Made by a program: the position numbers and the translations under genes
Shown here: positions 45,132 to 53,911 of the stretch, in pieces
Position numbering within the stretch: position 1 is the stretch's first letter
Layout: each line of letters opens with the position of its first letter
Source of the DNA: Clostridium_AM sp963780135
GTDB lineage: Bacteria; Bacillota; Clostridia; Clostridiales; Clostridiaceae
Direction: 5' to 3'
Length of the DNA: 64,000 nt
Assembly (NCBI GenBank): GCA_963780135.1
Contig: CAWAAR010000002.1
Location: forward strand, 310,001-374,000
The notes under the pieces: generated by a model
The model's database searches: none
What the model saw: only the letters and a program-made list of their open reading frames with translations
Told to the model about the DNA's origin: nothing

Positions 45132-46103
45132 ATGGAAACGTATGTGAAAAATCTAATAAACAAGTTATGTGAAATTTATGGATATAACATTATAGAATTT
45201 CAAGGTAATATACCTGGATTAGAAAGTAATTGGGGAGCTGTAAAAAGAGGAAAAGATGCTGCAGAAGTAATGTTTTTTTCTAATATAAACAATTATAATG
45301 ATTTAGACAAAGAAAGTTTTATAAGATCACTTAGAAATGGTTTACAATGTGAAAACATAAGATTAATACAAATTTTAATAGGTGATAAGGTAAATGACAA
45401 AATTTATCCACAGTGTGAATTAATTTTTATTAACACTGTGGATAATAAAATACTTTATTATAGTACTGGATTAGAAAATAAAGTTAATGAATTATTGAAT
45501 TGTATGAATAGATCAGTATCCACATCTGAAAAAACAGGAAGGTCAATTATAACATATATTTTAATTGGTGTAAACGTGATTGCATATATTATAACTGCAT
45601 ATTTATCAGGAAACTTATTGGACAGTAATATAAATGTATTAGTGTTTTTGGGAGCTAAAGTAAACTATCTTATAGCCCAGGGTGAATATTATAGACTTGT
45701 TACTTGTATGTTTTTGCACGGTGGACTTGTTCATTTAGCTTTTAATATGTATGCTCTTTATTCATTAGGACCTTTTATTGAAAAAGTCTATGGAAAGGTT
45801 AAGTATCTTGTTATATATTTCTTAGCAGGTATAATGTCATCAATTTTTAGTTATATGTTTTCATCTTCAGTTTCCATAGGTGCATCTGGAGCAATATTTG
45901 GACTTTTTGGAGCAGCTTTAGTGTTTGCACTTAAAATGAAAGATAGAATAGGAAAAGGATTTATCACAAACATTATGTCAGTTATACTTATAAACTTGTT
46001 TATGGGATTTTCAATGAGTAATGTGGATAACTTCGGACATTTAGGTGGACTTGTAGGAGGAAGTGTAATTACTCTTTTACTTGGAATAGGTAAAGAATAC
46101 TAG
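45132..46103 (+). CDS. Rhomboid-family intramembrane serine protease
   Basis: This 323-residue protein has a soluble N-terminal domain (1-135) and a rhomboid core with six or seven helices. The HGG..H..FNMYAL motif ('HGGLVHLAFNMYALYSLG'), the catalytic Ser in 'SIGASGAIFGLFGA' and the catalytic His in 'VDNFGHLGGLVGG' are present. It cleaves membrane-spanning substrates. The start follows agaggagg. Confidence 0.92.
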   Translation: METYVKNLINKLCEIYGYNIIEFQGNIPGLESNWGAVKRGKDAAEVMFFSNINNYNDLDKESFIRSLRNGLQCENIRLIQILIGDKVNDKIYPQCELIFINTVDNKILYYSTGLENKVNELLNCMNRSVSTSEKTGRSIITYILIGVNVIAYIITAYLSGNLLDSNINVLVFLGAKVNYLIAQGEYYRLVTCMFLHGGLVHLAFNMYALYSLGPFIEKVYGKVKYLVIYFLAGIMSSIFSYMFSSSVSIGASGAIFGLFGAALVFALKMKDRIGKGFITNIMSVILINLFMGFSMSNVDNFGHLGGLVGGSVITLLLGIGKEY

Positions 46104-46154
46104 TGATTTTAAGGTGCCATAGAATAAGCAAATTACGAAGCAAAGCTTCGCTAG

Positions 46155-46340
46155 TTAAAAATTAATAATTAAGAATTAATAGTAAAGGTTGATTTTTAGC
46201 TACCGCAAAAAATCTTTAAATTTACATGAGTCAGCAAAACGAGTCATCAAAAATTTAATTAAAGATTTTTTGTAGTGTAACGGAAAAAAATCCACATTAA
46301 CTATTAATTCTTCATTCTTAACTATTAATTAAAAATATTG
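46155..46340. repeat. Large imperfect palindrome, MITE-like
   Basis: The left arm (about 46155-46222: aattaataattaag, aattaatagt, gattttt, caaaaaatctttaaa) mirrors the right arm (about 46255-46337: ttaaagattttttg, aaaaatcc, ctattaattc, cttaactattaatt). The spacer is about 35 bp. No coding potential. It could be a small non-autonomous mobile element between the convergent rhomboid and ftsH genes. The remaining bases of the 280-bp gap show only a short ttcgctag/cgaag inverted repeat. Confidence 0.65.
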
Positions 46341-46382
46341 TGTCGCATCTTTTTAAATTTGTGATTCTTAATTTAAAATAAG

Positions 46383-48122
46383 TTACTCTAGAACAAGATC
46401 TTCTTTGTATAAAGTTTCTTTTTCTAAAAGAGCTAAAGTTATTTTCTCTAAATTATGCTTTTCTTTTAAAAGTAGTGTTTTAACATCTTCATATATGGAA
46501 TCTATAAAGGTTTTACATTCATTAATAATTCCATCTTGATTTAAATTTAAACTTAGCAACTCCTCCATATTTAAAAGACCCAAAGTTTCACCCATACCAT
46601 ATTGGGTTAACATATTAAAAGCTATGCTTGTACTTCGTTTTAAATCATTATGAGCACCTGTAGTTATATAATCAGTGCCAAATATTATTTCTTCAGCAGC
46701 TCTTCCACCAAGCAACACCATTATTCTGCTTTTTAAGTAATTTTTGTTTTGATATAAATTATCCTCAGGAATACTTAAAGTATATCCACCAGCACCTTTG
46801 GTGCTTGGTATAATCGTTATTTTTGATACTGTTTCATTAGGTAGAGCTTTTAAAGATACAAGAGCATGTCCAGCTTCATGATAAGCAGTAATTTTTCTAT
46901 CAATATCTTTTATAAAGTCTCTATTTTTCTTTTCGTGCCCAGCTAAAACTATAGAGAAAGCTTTATCTATATGCAAATTATCTATATTTTTGCTATTTTC
47001 CTTACAAGCTAATATAGCTGCTTCGTTTACTAAGTTTTCAATTTTAGCGCCAGAAAAATAAGAGGTTTTTTGTGCCCATTCTTTTATATTTATATTTCCA
47101 GTAGGTTTATTTTTAAGGTGCAAGTTAATAATTTTTTCTCTTGCACTTATGTCTGGAAGGGTTATTTCTATGTGTCTATCAAATCTTCCAGGTCTTAATA
47201 AGGCAGGGTCTAACATATCTAACCTATTAGTAGCAGCCATTACTATAATGCCTTCTGTTTCATTAAAACCCGACATTTCAGTAAGTAGAGCATTTAAGGT
47301 TTGATCTCTTTCGTCAGAACCTCCACTACTTTTACCAGAATCTCTTTTTTTCCCTATAGCATCAATTTCGTCAATAAAAATAACTGCTTTGCCTGTACTA
47401 TTGTTTCTAGCTTTTTTAAACAACTGTCTTATACGGCTAGCACCAACTCCTACATATATTTGAATAAAATCAGAACCTGAAACTGCATAGAATGGAACAT
47501 TAGCTTCACCAGCAACAGCTTTGGCAAGAAGAGTTTTTCCAGTACCAGGTTCCCCATAGAGTATAATACCTTTAGGCATCCTGGCTCCGTAAGAAGCATA
47601 TTTATCAGGGTTTTTTAAAAAATCTACTAAATCTTTAACACTTTCTTTAGCTTCTTCGCTTCCTGCAATGTTTTTAAAATTATAGTCAGTGTTTGTAACT
47701 TCTACTGTATCCAAAGAGTCCACTGATAAAATCCCTTTAGAAGTAATGTTTGATGATTTTATCCACATGGCAATAACAGCAATAATAGATATGACTAAAC
47801 CTGTTGAAGCAAAAATTTGTCTATTATCATAAGGAACATCTTCAGAAACAGTAATGTTATTTTTTAGTAAAGATTCTTTAAAGTCATTTGTTCTGGGATT
47901 ATCTGATTCATATATCTTCCCATTGTTTAATTTAACAGTGATTTTAGAAGAGTTAGTTATATAAACAGTGGATATATTTTTACTAGATACATCCTTTAAA
48001 AATAGTACATAAGATTTATATTCTGTTGATTTATGGATATAATTGAAAAATATAGAAGCAAATAAGCAGAGTATAGCAGTAACTATAGGGATTAATATAA
48101 ACTTATTTTTAATTTTATTCAT
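46383..48122 (-). CDS. ftsH: FtsH-type membrane AAA+ metalloprotease (divergent paralogue)
   Basis: This 579-residue protein has two membrane helices (about 8-28 and 105-122) with a small extracytoplasmic domain between them. AAA+: Walker A GEPGTGKT (190-197), pore loop 'IYVGVGASRIR' (Tyr where the usual residue is Phe), Walker B 'VIFIDEIDA' and Arg fingers in 'LLRPGRFDRH'. The zinc site HEAGH is at 415-419. It is shorter than housekeeping FtsH (about 610-650) and ends soon after the protease domain without the long variable tail. It is likely a second FtsH with a special substrate set. It stands alone on the minus strand. Confidence 0.9.
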   Translation of the reverse strand: MNKIKNKFILIPIVTAILCLFASIFFNYIHKSTEYKSYVLFLKDVSSKNISTVYITNSSKITVKLNNGKIYESDNPRTNDFKESLLKNNITVSEDVPYDNRQIFASTGLVISIIAVIAMWIKSSNITSKGILSVDSLDTVEVTNTDYNFKNIAGSEEAKESVKDLVDFLKNPDKYASYGARMPKGIILYGEPGTGKTLLAKAVAGEANVPFYAVSGSDFIQIYVGVGASRIRQLFKKARNNSTGKAVIFIDEIDAIGKKRDSGKSSGGSDERDQTLNALLTEMSGFNETEGIIVMAATNRLDMLDPALLRPGRFDRHIEITLPDISAREKIINLHLKNKPTGNINIKEWAQKTSYFSGAKIENLVNEAAILACKENSKNIDNLHIDKAFSIVLAGHEKKNRDFIKDIDRKITAYHEAGHALVSLKALPNETVSKITIIPSTKGAGGYTLSIPEDNLYQNKNYLKSRIMVLLGGRAAEEIIFGTDYITTGAHNDLKRSTSIAFNMLTQYGMGETLGLLNMEELLSLNLNQDGIINECKTFIDSIYEDVKTLLLKEKHNLEKITLALLEKETLYKEDLVLE

Positions 48123-48379
48123 AAATACCTCGCCTTTCTAAATTAAATGATATTTTTAAAAATTTATTGATTTAAGTTTTTTATTTAAATGTCTTGATTA
48201 AGATATTATAATATTTTTACTTTTTAGTCTAATGAAAATCATAAAATTTTCTAAAGCAATTTATGGAACAGTTGTATAGAAAATATTTATTGCACAAATT
48301 TTAATTTATTGTATACTTTATTTATAAAGCCATTCTCAGGTTTAGTTGGGAGTTGCTTATCTAAGGAGGATAATTATGT

Positions 48380-49395
48380 ATGAAAATATCAAATGTTAAG
48401 GCATTGCTTACAGAAAAAGATATATTAAGTATAATAGATGATTACTTAAGTATAGAGGGGCTTACCATAGATAGTATAGAGATAAAAGAAATTATAACTA
48501 TTAAAGGTAGTTATAAGAAAAAAATTAAAATACCTTTTAAAGTTAAAATTGGCATTGGTAATATAGATAACAACATCCTAAATATAAAGATTTTTAGTAT
48601 ACATATTTTAAAGCTTGGAGTATTAAGTAGTATAAAAAATTTGATTCTAAAGAAGTTATTATATGATTATGATGAATATGGTATAAAGGTTAAAAAAGAT
48701 ACTGTGTCATTAAATTTAGATTTGGTATCTAAGCTTATACCTTATTTTTATGTTAAATTAAGAAAAATAAATTTAATGAATGAATCTTTAGAAGTAGAAA
48801 TTGAAGATATAGTTTATGCACAGAATAAAGAAGTTGTTAAAGTAATGCCCAAAAGTGAAACAAAGGAAAAGCATGAAGATAGATATTCTGAAATAAGAAA
48901 AAAAGTAGTAGATAAAGTTCCTGATAAATATGAAAAGCCTCTACAATATGCGATGCTTATACCGGATATCACAGCACTACTTTGGAGAGTATTTAAAGAT
49001 AAAAGAGTTAAAATAAAAGTAAAAATTATGGTAGTGGGAATAACTGCTTATTTAGTAAGTCCTATAGATATAATTCCAGATTTTATACCGTTTATAGGGA
49101 CTATTGATGATATAGCCATAGCTTTTTTGGACTCAACGCTATAATTAATGAAGTTCCTGAAGAAATTATATTGGAAAACTGGATAGGTGATGAAAATATT
49201 ATATTAATAACAAAAGAAGCAGTTAATTATATTTCTAAAGTAGTAGGATCTGAGAATGTGAGTAAATTACTTGTATCCATGAAGAAAATTTTTAAAGCTG
49301 GAGAAAGAAGAGTTAAGAAAGAAAATTTAGAAAATGAATTTGCTATAACTATTAAGGACTCAGCAGTTGAAAAAGATAGCAAAGATAAAAAATAG
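48380..49395 (+). pseudogene. YkvA/DUF1232-domain protein, one frameshift
   Basis: The start ATG follows aaggagg. The first frame gives 254 residues: a basic, beta-rich N-terminal part (1-150), a charged linker, and a DUF1232 core 'AYLVSPIDIIPDFIPFIGTIDDIAIAF'. It then stops at 49144. The continuation FFGLNAIINEVPEEII, then LENWIGDEN, is in the next frame and runs to 49395. One extra T in the t6 run at 49123-49128 joins them into about 338 residues. DUF1232 proteins are small membrane proteins of unknown function. Real mutation or sequencing error cannot be told apart here. Confidence 0.82.
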
Positions 49396-49408
49396 AGAGA
49401 GGTTGAGT

Positions 49409-50320
49409 ATGGGAAAAAAAGTTTATGCAATTAAAGAAGGTTTTAATTTTCAAACTAATGAAAAGATAAAGGATAAAATAGTTAATACTTGGTCTGAGTG
49501 TTTAAAGTATGTTAAAGGGGTTAAAGGAGCTAAGTATAAAAGCTTTGAAGATCTAACAAGTGCAAATAAATATTTAAGCGAAGGCAGTAAACTTCTAAAA
49601 AAGGGTGAGGATAGTTACCCAGAAGACTGTTTGCATGTGTATGTAGATGGTAGTTATAATGTTAGTACAGAAAAATATTCTTATGGATTAGTGGCAGTTA
49701 GAAATAATGTAATTGAATATATAAATAGTGATTCAGCAAAAGATATTTCTAAAAAGAACATAAGGCAAATAGCAGGGGAGTTGGAGGCAGCAGTTAGGGC
49801 TGTGCAATATGCTGTTAAAAAAGGCGACAAACAAGTAGTTATATTTCATGATTATGAAGGAATATGCCATCATGCCACGGGATTTTGGGAAAGAAGAGAG
49901 GAATCTTCAGCAGAATACTATAAAAAAATTAATGAACTAATGAATGAAGGTATTGAAGTTATTTTTGTTAAAGTAGATAGTCATACAGGAGATTTTTTTA
50001 ATGAACTTGTAGACGAAAAATGTAAAGAAAAGCTTTCCATTAACTCAGATAAGGTAGTAGAGAAAGTGCTGACTACTGAGAAAATACAGGTAAGTGATTT
50101 AATTGTAAAAGAGGAAATTCTGAAAATCGCACCAAGTGTGGAAAATAATATAGAAATTATTAGTTCAGATAGATGTGCAGAACAGAAAGAAATCAAAGAA
50201 GAGATCTTTGAAAGTATTTCAAAGAAATTTAAAATAAGTAGTCAAGAAAGCATAAATGCTATTGATTTGTTGAGTGAAGAAGATAAGAAAAAATTTATAA
50301 TATATTTATTAAACAAATAA
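49409..50320 (+). CDS. rnhA: Ribonuclease H with N-terminal viroplasmin-type domain
   Basis: This 303-residue protein begins at the ATG after gagaggttga. The N-terminal about 45 residues ('KKVYAIKEGF', 'TWSECLKYVKGVKGAKYKSF') are the hybrid-binding (viroplasmin) domain. The RNase HI catalytic acids are in 'VYVDGSYN', 'GELEAAVRAV', 'VIFHDYEGI' and 'HTGDFFNELVDEKCK'. It removes RNA from RNA-DNA hybrids. The C-terminal about 80 residues are an extra helical tail of unknown role. Confidence 0.9.
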   Translation: MGKKVYAIKEGFNFQTNEKIKDKIVNTWSECLKYVKGVKGAKYKSFEDLTSANKYLSEGSKLLKKGEDSYPEDCLHVYVDGSYNVSTEKYSYGLVAVRNNVIEYINSDSAKDISKKNIRQIAGELEAAVRAVQYAVKKGDKQVVIFHDYEGICHHATGFWERREESSAEYYKKINELMNEGIEVIFVKVDSHTGDFFNELVDEKCKEKLSINSDKVVEKVLTTEKIQVSDLIVKEEILKIAPSVENNIEIISSDRCAEQKEIKEEIFESISKKFKISSQESINAIDLLSEEDKKKFIIYLLNK

Positions 50321-50492
50321 ATTATGCTTTAGGTACTTCTATCCAATATACTTTATGGAAAATATTTATAAAATAGTGGGAGTAATCTACCAATTTAGTA
50401 TAATTTTCTTTGGTTAATATATATATATATGCATATTCTATATATGAATCTAAAAAATATTTAATTACATAATTAGAAGGAGTGGATAGAAT

Positions 50493-50657
50493 ATGCGTGG
50501 TAAATTTGTAACAGGAGCTTTGATGGGAGCTGCTGTAGGGATGATGTTTCTTCCAGGAATGGATAGGGGAACTAAAAAGAGAATAAGAAAGACTACAAGA
50601 TACATGAAAAACATGGCAGAAGATGTTTATGATGGCATGAAGAAAAAAATGAGATAG
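50493..50657 (+). CDS. YtxH-like small membrane protein (54 aa)
   Basis: The start ATG has an agaaggag site 9 nt upstream. The protein reads MRGKFVTGALMGAAVGMMFL, then a basic amphipathic helix (RGTKKRIRKTTRYMK, then EDVYDGMKKKMR). One Gly-rich membrane segment followed by a basic helix is the layout of YtxH-type proteins. These are often linked with stress response; the function is not defined. A terminator follows. Confidence 0.75.
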   Translation: MRGKFVTGALMGAAVGMMFLPGMDRGTKKRIRKTTRYMKNMAEDVYDGMKKKMR

Positions 50658-50677
50658 TAAAACTTTAATAATAATTA

Positions 50678-50721
50678 AACTGTACACTATGAAATTTATT
50701 TAAATAACATAGTATACAGTT
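50678..50721. terminator. Intrinsic terminator
   Basis: aactgtacactatg pairs with catagtatacagtt (one mismatch), followed by seven T. The rest of the gap to 51135 is AT-rich with no gene seen. Confidence 0.78.
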
Positions 50722-51044
50722 TTTTTGTACAAAAAAGAATATAATTTATTTAAATATAAGGAAAATGGTAGTTTATTAAAAATTTTTATGCTATTATTAA
50801 AAAATATGTTATAATAATATAAGTACTTTACAAAAAATTTAATATGGTTAAATTTTATTGATTATTATCCTTTAAGTAATGTTTTTTTGGAAATAATTAT
50901 CATTAAATTTGTAAGAAATTTAACTAGACTTTATATTTAAGGGCAAATGTCTAAAAAAATTAAGGTTTTATTCCATTATTCAAATGTTAAGACTAGGAAA
51001 TAAATTAATAAATATAGACAAACCCACTGTAAAGTAAGTTTCAC

Positions 51045-51072
51045 TTGACATATATTTGGACTAAAATATACA
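51045..51072 (+). promoter_or_regulatory. Probable sigma-A promoter of the HTH-TPR gene
   Basis: TTGACA (51045-51050), 16-bp spacer, TATACA (51067-51072). It is placed 62 bp before the start codon. Confidence 0.7.
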
Positions 51073-51134
51073 TGGATTTTTTCCGAATATTTATGTATGC
51101 ATCAATATGTGTGTAATAAAGGAAGAGTGAGTTT

Positions 51135-52439
51135 ATGGAGATACTGTCTTTAGGAGAAAAAATAAAAAGAAGAAGAAAAGAACTTAATATGACCCTTAAA
51201 GATTTGGCAGGAGATAGAATTACTCCAGGACAAATAAGTCTTGTTGAGTCAGGAAAATCAAATCCAAGTATGGATTTACTAGAGTATCTTGCGAATACAC
51301 TAAATACTTCCATAGAATATCTTATGGAGTCAGAAGAAACACAGTCAGAAAAGATATGCACTTATTTTGAAAACATAGCGGAATCTTATATAATAAATGA
51401 AGATTTGAATCAAGGTGAGCAGTACATAGAAAAAGCTCTCTACTATGCAGAAAAGTACAATCTTGAATATAGGAAAGCAAAAAATTTATATCTTAGAGGC
51501 AATATATATATGTCCAAAGGAGAATATGCATTAGCACAACAATTTTTCCTTTCCTCTAATGTGATATTTATAAAGAATAATAATCATGAAGAAACTATAA
51601 AAACTTTTGTGAATTTAGGCGAAATAACAATGAAGTTAAAGGCTTATCATTCTTCGTGTAGCTATTTTCAGCAAGCAGAAAATGTGTACAATGAAAATGA
51701 TATAGGTAATGATTTTTTACTGGGACAAATATATTACTATGTAGCTTGTGTGTATTTTAAATTAGAAGACATGAAAAAAGCTATAAATTATTCTTATTTA
51801 GCAAAAGAAAAATTTGGGCAAATGGATAATAAGAAAGAGTATGCTAAAACACTGTTATTATTATCAGAAGAGTACAATAAAAAAGGCGATGTGGATAATG
51901 CTATAAAGTATTCTAAGAGGACCTTAGAGGTATATAAAGAAATTAATGATGTTGTACATATTGCAAAAATAGAAAATAGTCTTGGTAAATTATTTTATGA
52001 GTTTGATAATATAGAAGAATCTTTCATACATTTAAACAAGGCAAAAGAGTTGAAAATAAAGATTAAAGACCCTAGCATTGTGGAAACATTAGTAAGTATA
52101 TGTGAAAACTATATAAAGCTTAAAGATATAGAAAGCTCTAAAAAAATGCTTGAAAGTATAATGGACAGCATTGAGGATGGTAGTGATAGAACTTTAATAT
52201 ACTATTATTTACTCAAGTACAGAATAGATATGCTAGAATCAAATCTAAGAGATGCAGAAAATACTTTACTTATGGTGTTGAATTTTGTTAAAAACATGGA
52301 CTATACTAAGGAAATTGCTGAAATATGTATTATGCTTGGTAAATTTTATATAGATAATAATAAAGATAAAGAGGCTGCTAAGTATTTAAATGAAGGTGTG
52401 GAAACTTTTAAAAAGCTTGGAATATTAAAAGACTCTTAG
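51135..52439 (+). CDS. HTH-TPR transcriptional regulator 1
   Basis: This 434-residue protein has an N-terminal XRE-type helix-turn-helix (about 6-62: 'LGEKIKRRRKELNMTLKDLAGDRITPGQISLVESGKSNPSMDLLEYLA' by segments). A long array of TPR-type helical repeats follows (about 85-430; 'YNLEYRKAKNLYLRGNIYMSKGEYALAQQFF' by segments). The layout is that of RRNPP-like regulators (PlcR/Rap/PrgX), in which the TPR part can bind a peptide, but no small exported peptide gene was recognised next to it. A second gene of the same kind follows after 18 bp. Confidence 0.87.
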   Translation: MEILSLGEKIKRRRKELNMTLKDLAGDRITPGQISLVESGKSNPSMDLLEYLANTLNTSIEYLMESEETQSEKICTYFENIAESYIINEDLNQGEQYIEKALYYAEKYNLEYRKAKNLYLRGNIYMSKGEYALAQQFFLSSNVIFIKNNNHEETIKTFVNLGEITMKLKAYHSSCSYFQQAENVYNENDIGNDFLLGQIYYYVACVYFKLEDMKKAINYSYLAKEKFGQMDNKKEYAKTLLLLSEEYNKKGDVDNAIKYSKRTLEVYKEINDVVHIAKIENSLGKLFYEFDNIEESFIHLNKAKELKIKIKDPSIVETLVSICENYIKLKDIESSKKMLESIMDSIEDGSDRTLIYYYLLKYRIDMLESNLRDAENTLLMVLNFVKNMDYTKEIAEICIMLGKFYIDNNKDKEAAKYLNEGVETFKKLGILKDS

Positions 52440-52457
52440 TGTGGATAGGTGAGAAAT

Positions 52458-53714
52458 ATGGAAATACTTTCTACAGGGGAAAAAATTAAAAGAGCTAGAA
52501 TATATAAAGGGTATACCTTAAAGGATTTATGCGGAGATAAAATATCAGTTTCAAAAATGAGTTGTATCGAAAATGATAAAATCAAACCAGAAGATTGGAT
52601 TTTAGAATTTGTAGCAGAAAGGCTTCAGACTGATGAAGCTTATTTGAAACAAGATATTAAATCTCAATTAATGAAAAACATTAAGAATATGGATAAAAAT
52701 GAGTACTCAGATGGATATGAAAGTATATTGGAATATAATTTGAAATTTGCAGAACAATATTTTTATTTTGATGCATCTTTTGAGATAATGCATCTGTTGT
52801 TTAATTATTATTTAGATAAAAACAAAATTGAAAAAATACAGCTTATAATATCTAAGTACTATGATTACTGGAAAAGATGTTTTACAGAAGAAAATGGTGC
52901 AGTATATTATATGGATATAGCTAGATTTTTCTATAGTACTAAAGAATTTTCACAAGCTGCTAATTATTATAGCAATGTAAGAGAAGTATCTGAAAAAAGT
53001 GGAGATTATGCTTTGCTTGCAAGGGCAACTTATAATGAAGCAGCTTGCTATGTAATGCTGGAAAACTATGAAACAGCTTATGAAATAGCTATAAAGCTTA
53101 CAGATTTAATTGATTATATAGAAAATAATATTAAAAAAGCAGAAGCTTACCATATGCTTGCTATATTATGCCTTAGAAGAAACCACGTGGAAAACTTTGA
53201 TGATTATGAACAGAAATCCTATGATTTATACGAAAATAATTTATCTCATAAATCCCAAGCTATATATAATTATGCTGTAGTTATGTTTAGTTTAGATATG
53301 CCGGATAAAGCCATAAGTTATGTAACCAATGCACTAGAATGTTATCCTAAGGATAATAAAGAGGCTTTAGTAAAATTTATGCTAATGAGTATAAATAAAC
53401 TAATTGAAAATAACGTATTAGATAAGGCACAAACAGTTTGTGATAAAGCTTTAAATTATGCTATAAATTTAAATAATATAACTTTTATAGAAAGAGCATA
53501 TTATTATAAGGCACTAATTCTAGAAAAAGAGGGTAATCTTACGGCAGCGGAAATGTATATGAATTTATCATTAGATGCTTTATTAAAATTTGCTAATAAT
53601 AATGAAATATATAAAAGGTATATGGAAATGGGAAATATGTACCATAGAATGGAAAATGTAAGAGAAGCTATAAAATATCTTAATTTTGCTATTCAATTAG
53701 AAAAGAAGATGTAA
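52458..53714 (+). CDS. HTH-TPR transcriptional regulator 2
   Basis: This 418-residue protein is read from the ATG 6 nt after aggtga; a GTG at 52449 overlaps that site. The N-terminal HTH resembles the previous gene ('LSTGEKIKRARIYKGYTLKDLCGDKISVSKMSCIENDKIKP' by segments), but its recognition helix is different. The rest is TPR-type repeats. Tandem duplication with divergence, probably an operon with regulator 1. A weak terminator separates it from clpB. Confidence 0.85.
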   Translation: MEILSTGEKIKRARIYKGYTLKDLCGDKISVSKMSCIENDKIKPEDWILEFVAERLQTDEAYLKQDIKSQLMKNIKNMDKNEYSDGYESILEYNLKFAEQYFYFDASFEIMHLLFNYYLDKNKIEKIQLIISKYYDYWKRCFTEENGAVYYMDIARFFYSTKEFSQAANYYSNVREVSEKSGDYALLARATYNEAACYVMLENYETAYEIAIKLTDLIDYIENNIKKAEAYHMLAILCLRRNHVENFDDYEQKSYDLYENNLSHKSQAIYNYAVVMFSLDMPDKAISYVTNALECYPKDNKEALVKFMLMSINKLIENNVLDKAQTVCDKALNYAINLNNITFIERAYYYKALILEKEGNLTAAEMYMNLSLDALLKFANNNEIYKRYMEMGNMYHRMENVREAIKYLNFAIQLEKKM

Positions 53715-53725
53715 TTTATAAAAAA

Positions 53726-53757
53726 TCATCCTGTATATAAAGGGGTGACTTTTTTTG
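53726..53757 (+). terminator. Weak intrinsic terminator
   Basis: tcatcc and ggggtga can pair (6-7 bp), followed by seven T. Confidence 0.55.
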
Positions 53758-53911
53758 TTTAAAATTAATAATTTAGTAATAATTATTATTGTAAAATATA
53801 TTGAATGCTTACCAAAATTGATTATAATATGAATTAAAAGAGATAATATTAATATTAAATTTTCACAGTGCTTTTAAGCAGTGACTATTTATTTTTCAAG
53901 GAGGTTTTTTT

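Noticed and set aside
49171..49395. 74-aa ORF as an independent gene
   Set aside because: It has no ribosome site, and its frame is open upstream into the C-terminus of the DUF1232 protein; it is the shifted end of that gene.
53715..53911. Small quorum-peptide gene after the HTH-TPR regulators
   Set aside because: No short frame with a ribosome site and signal-like sequence was seen in this gap.
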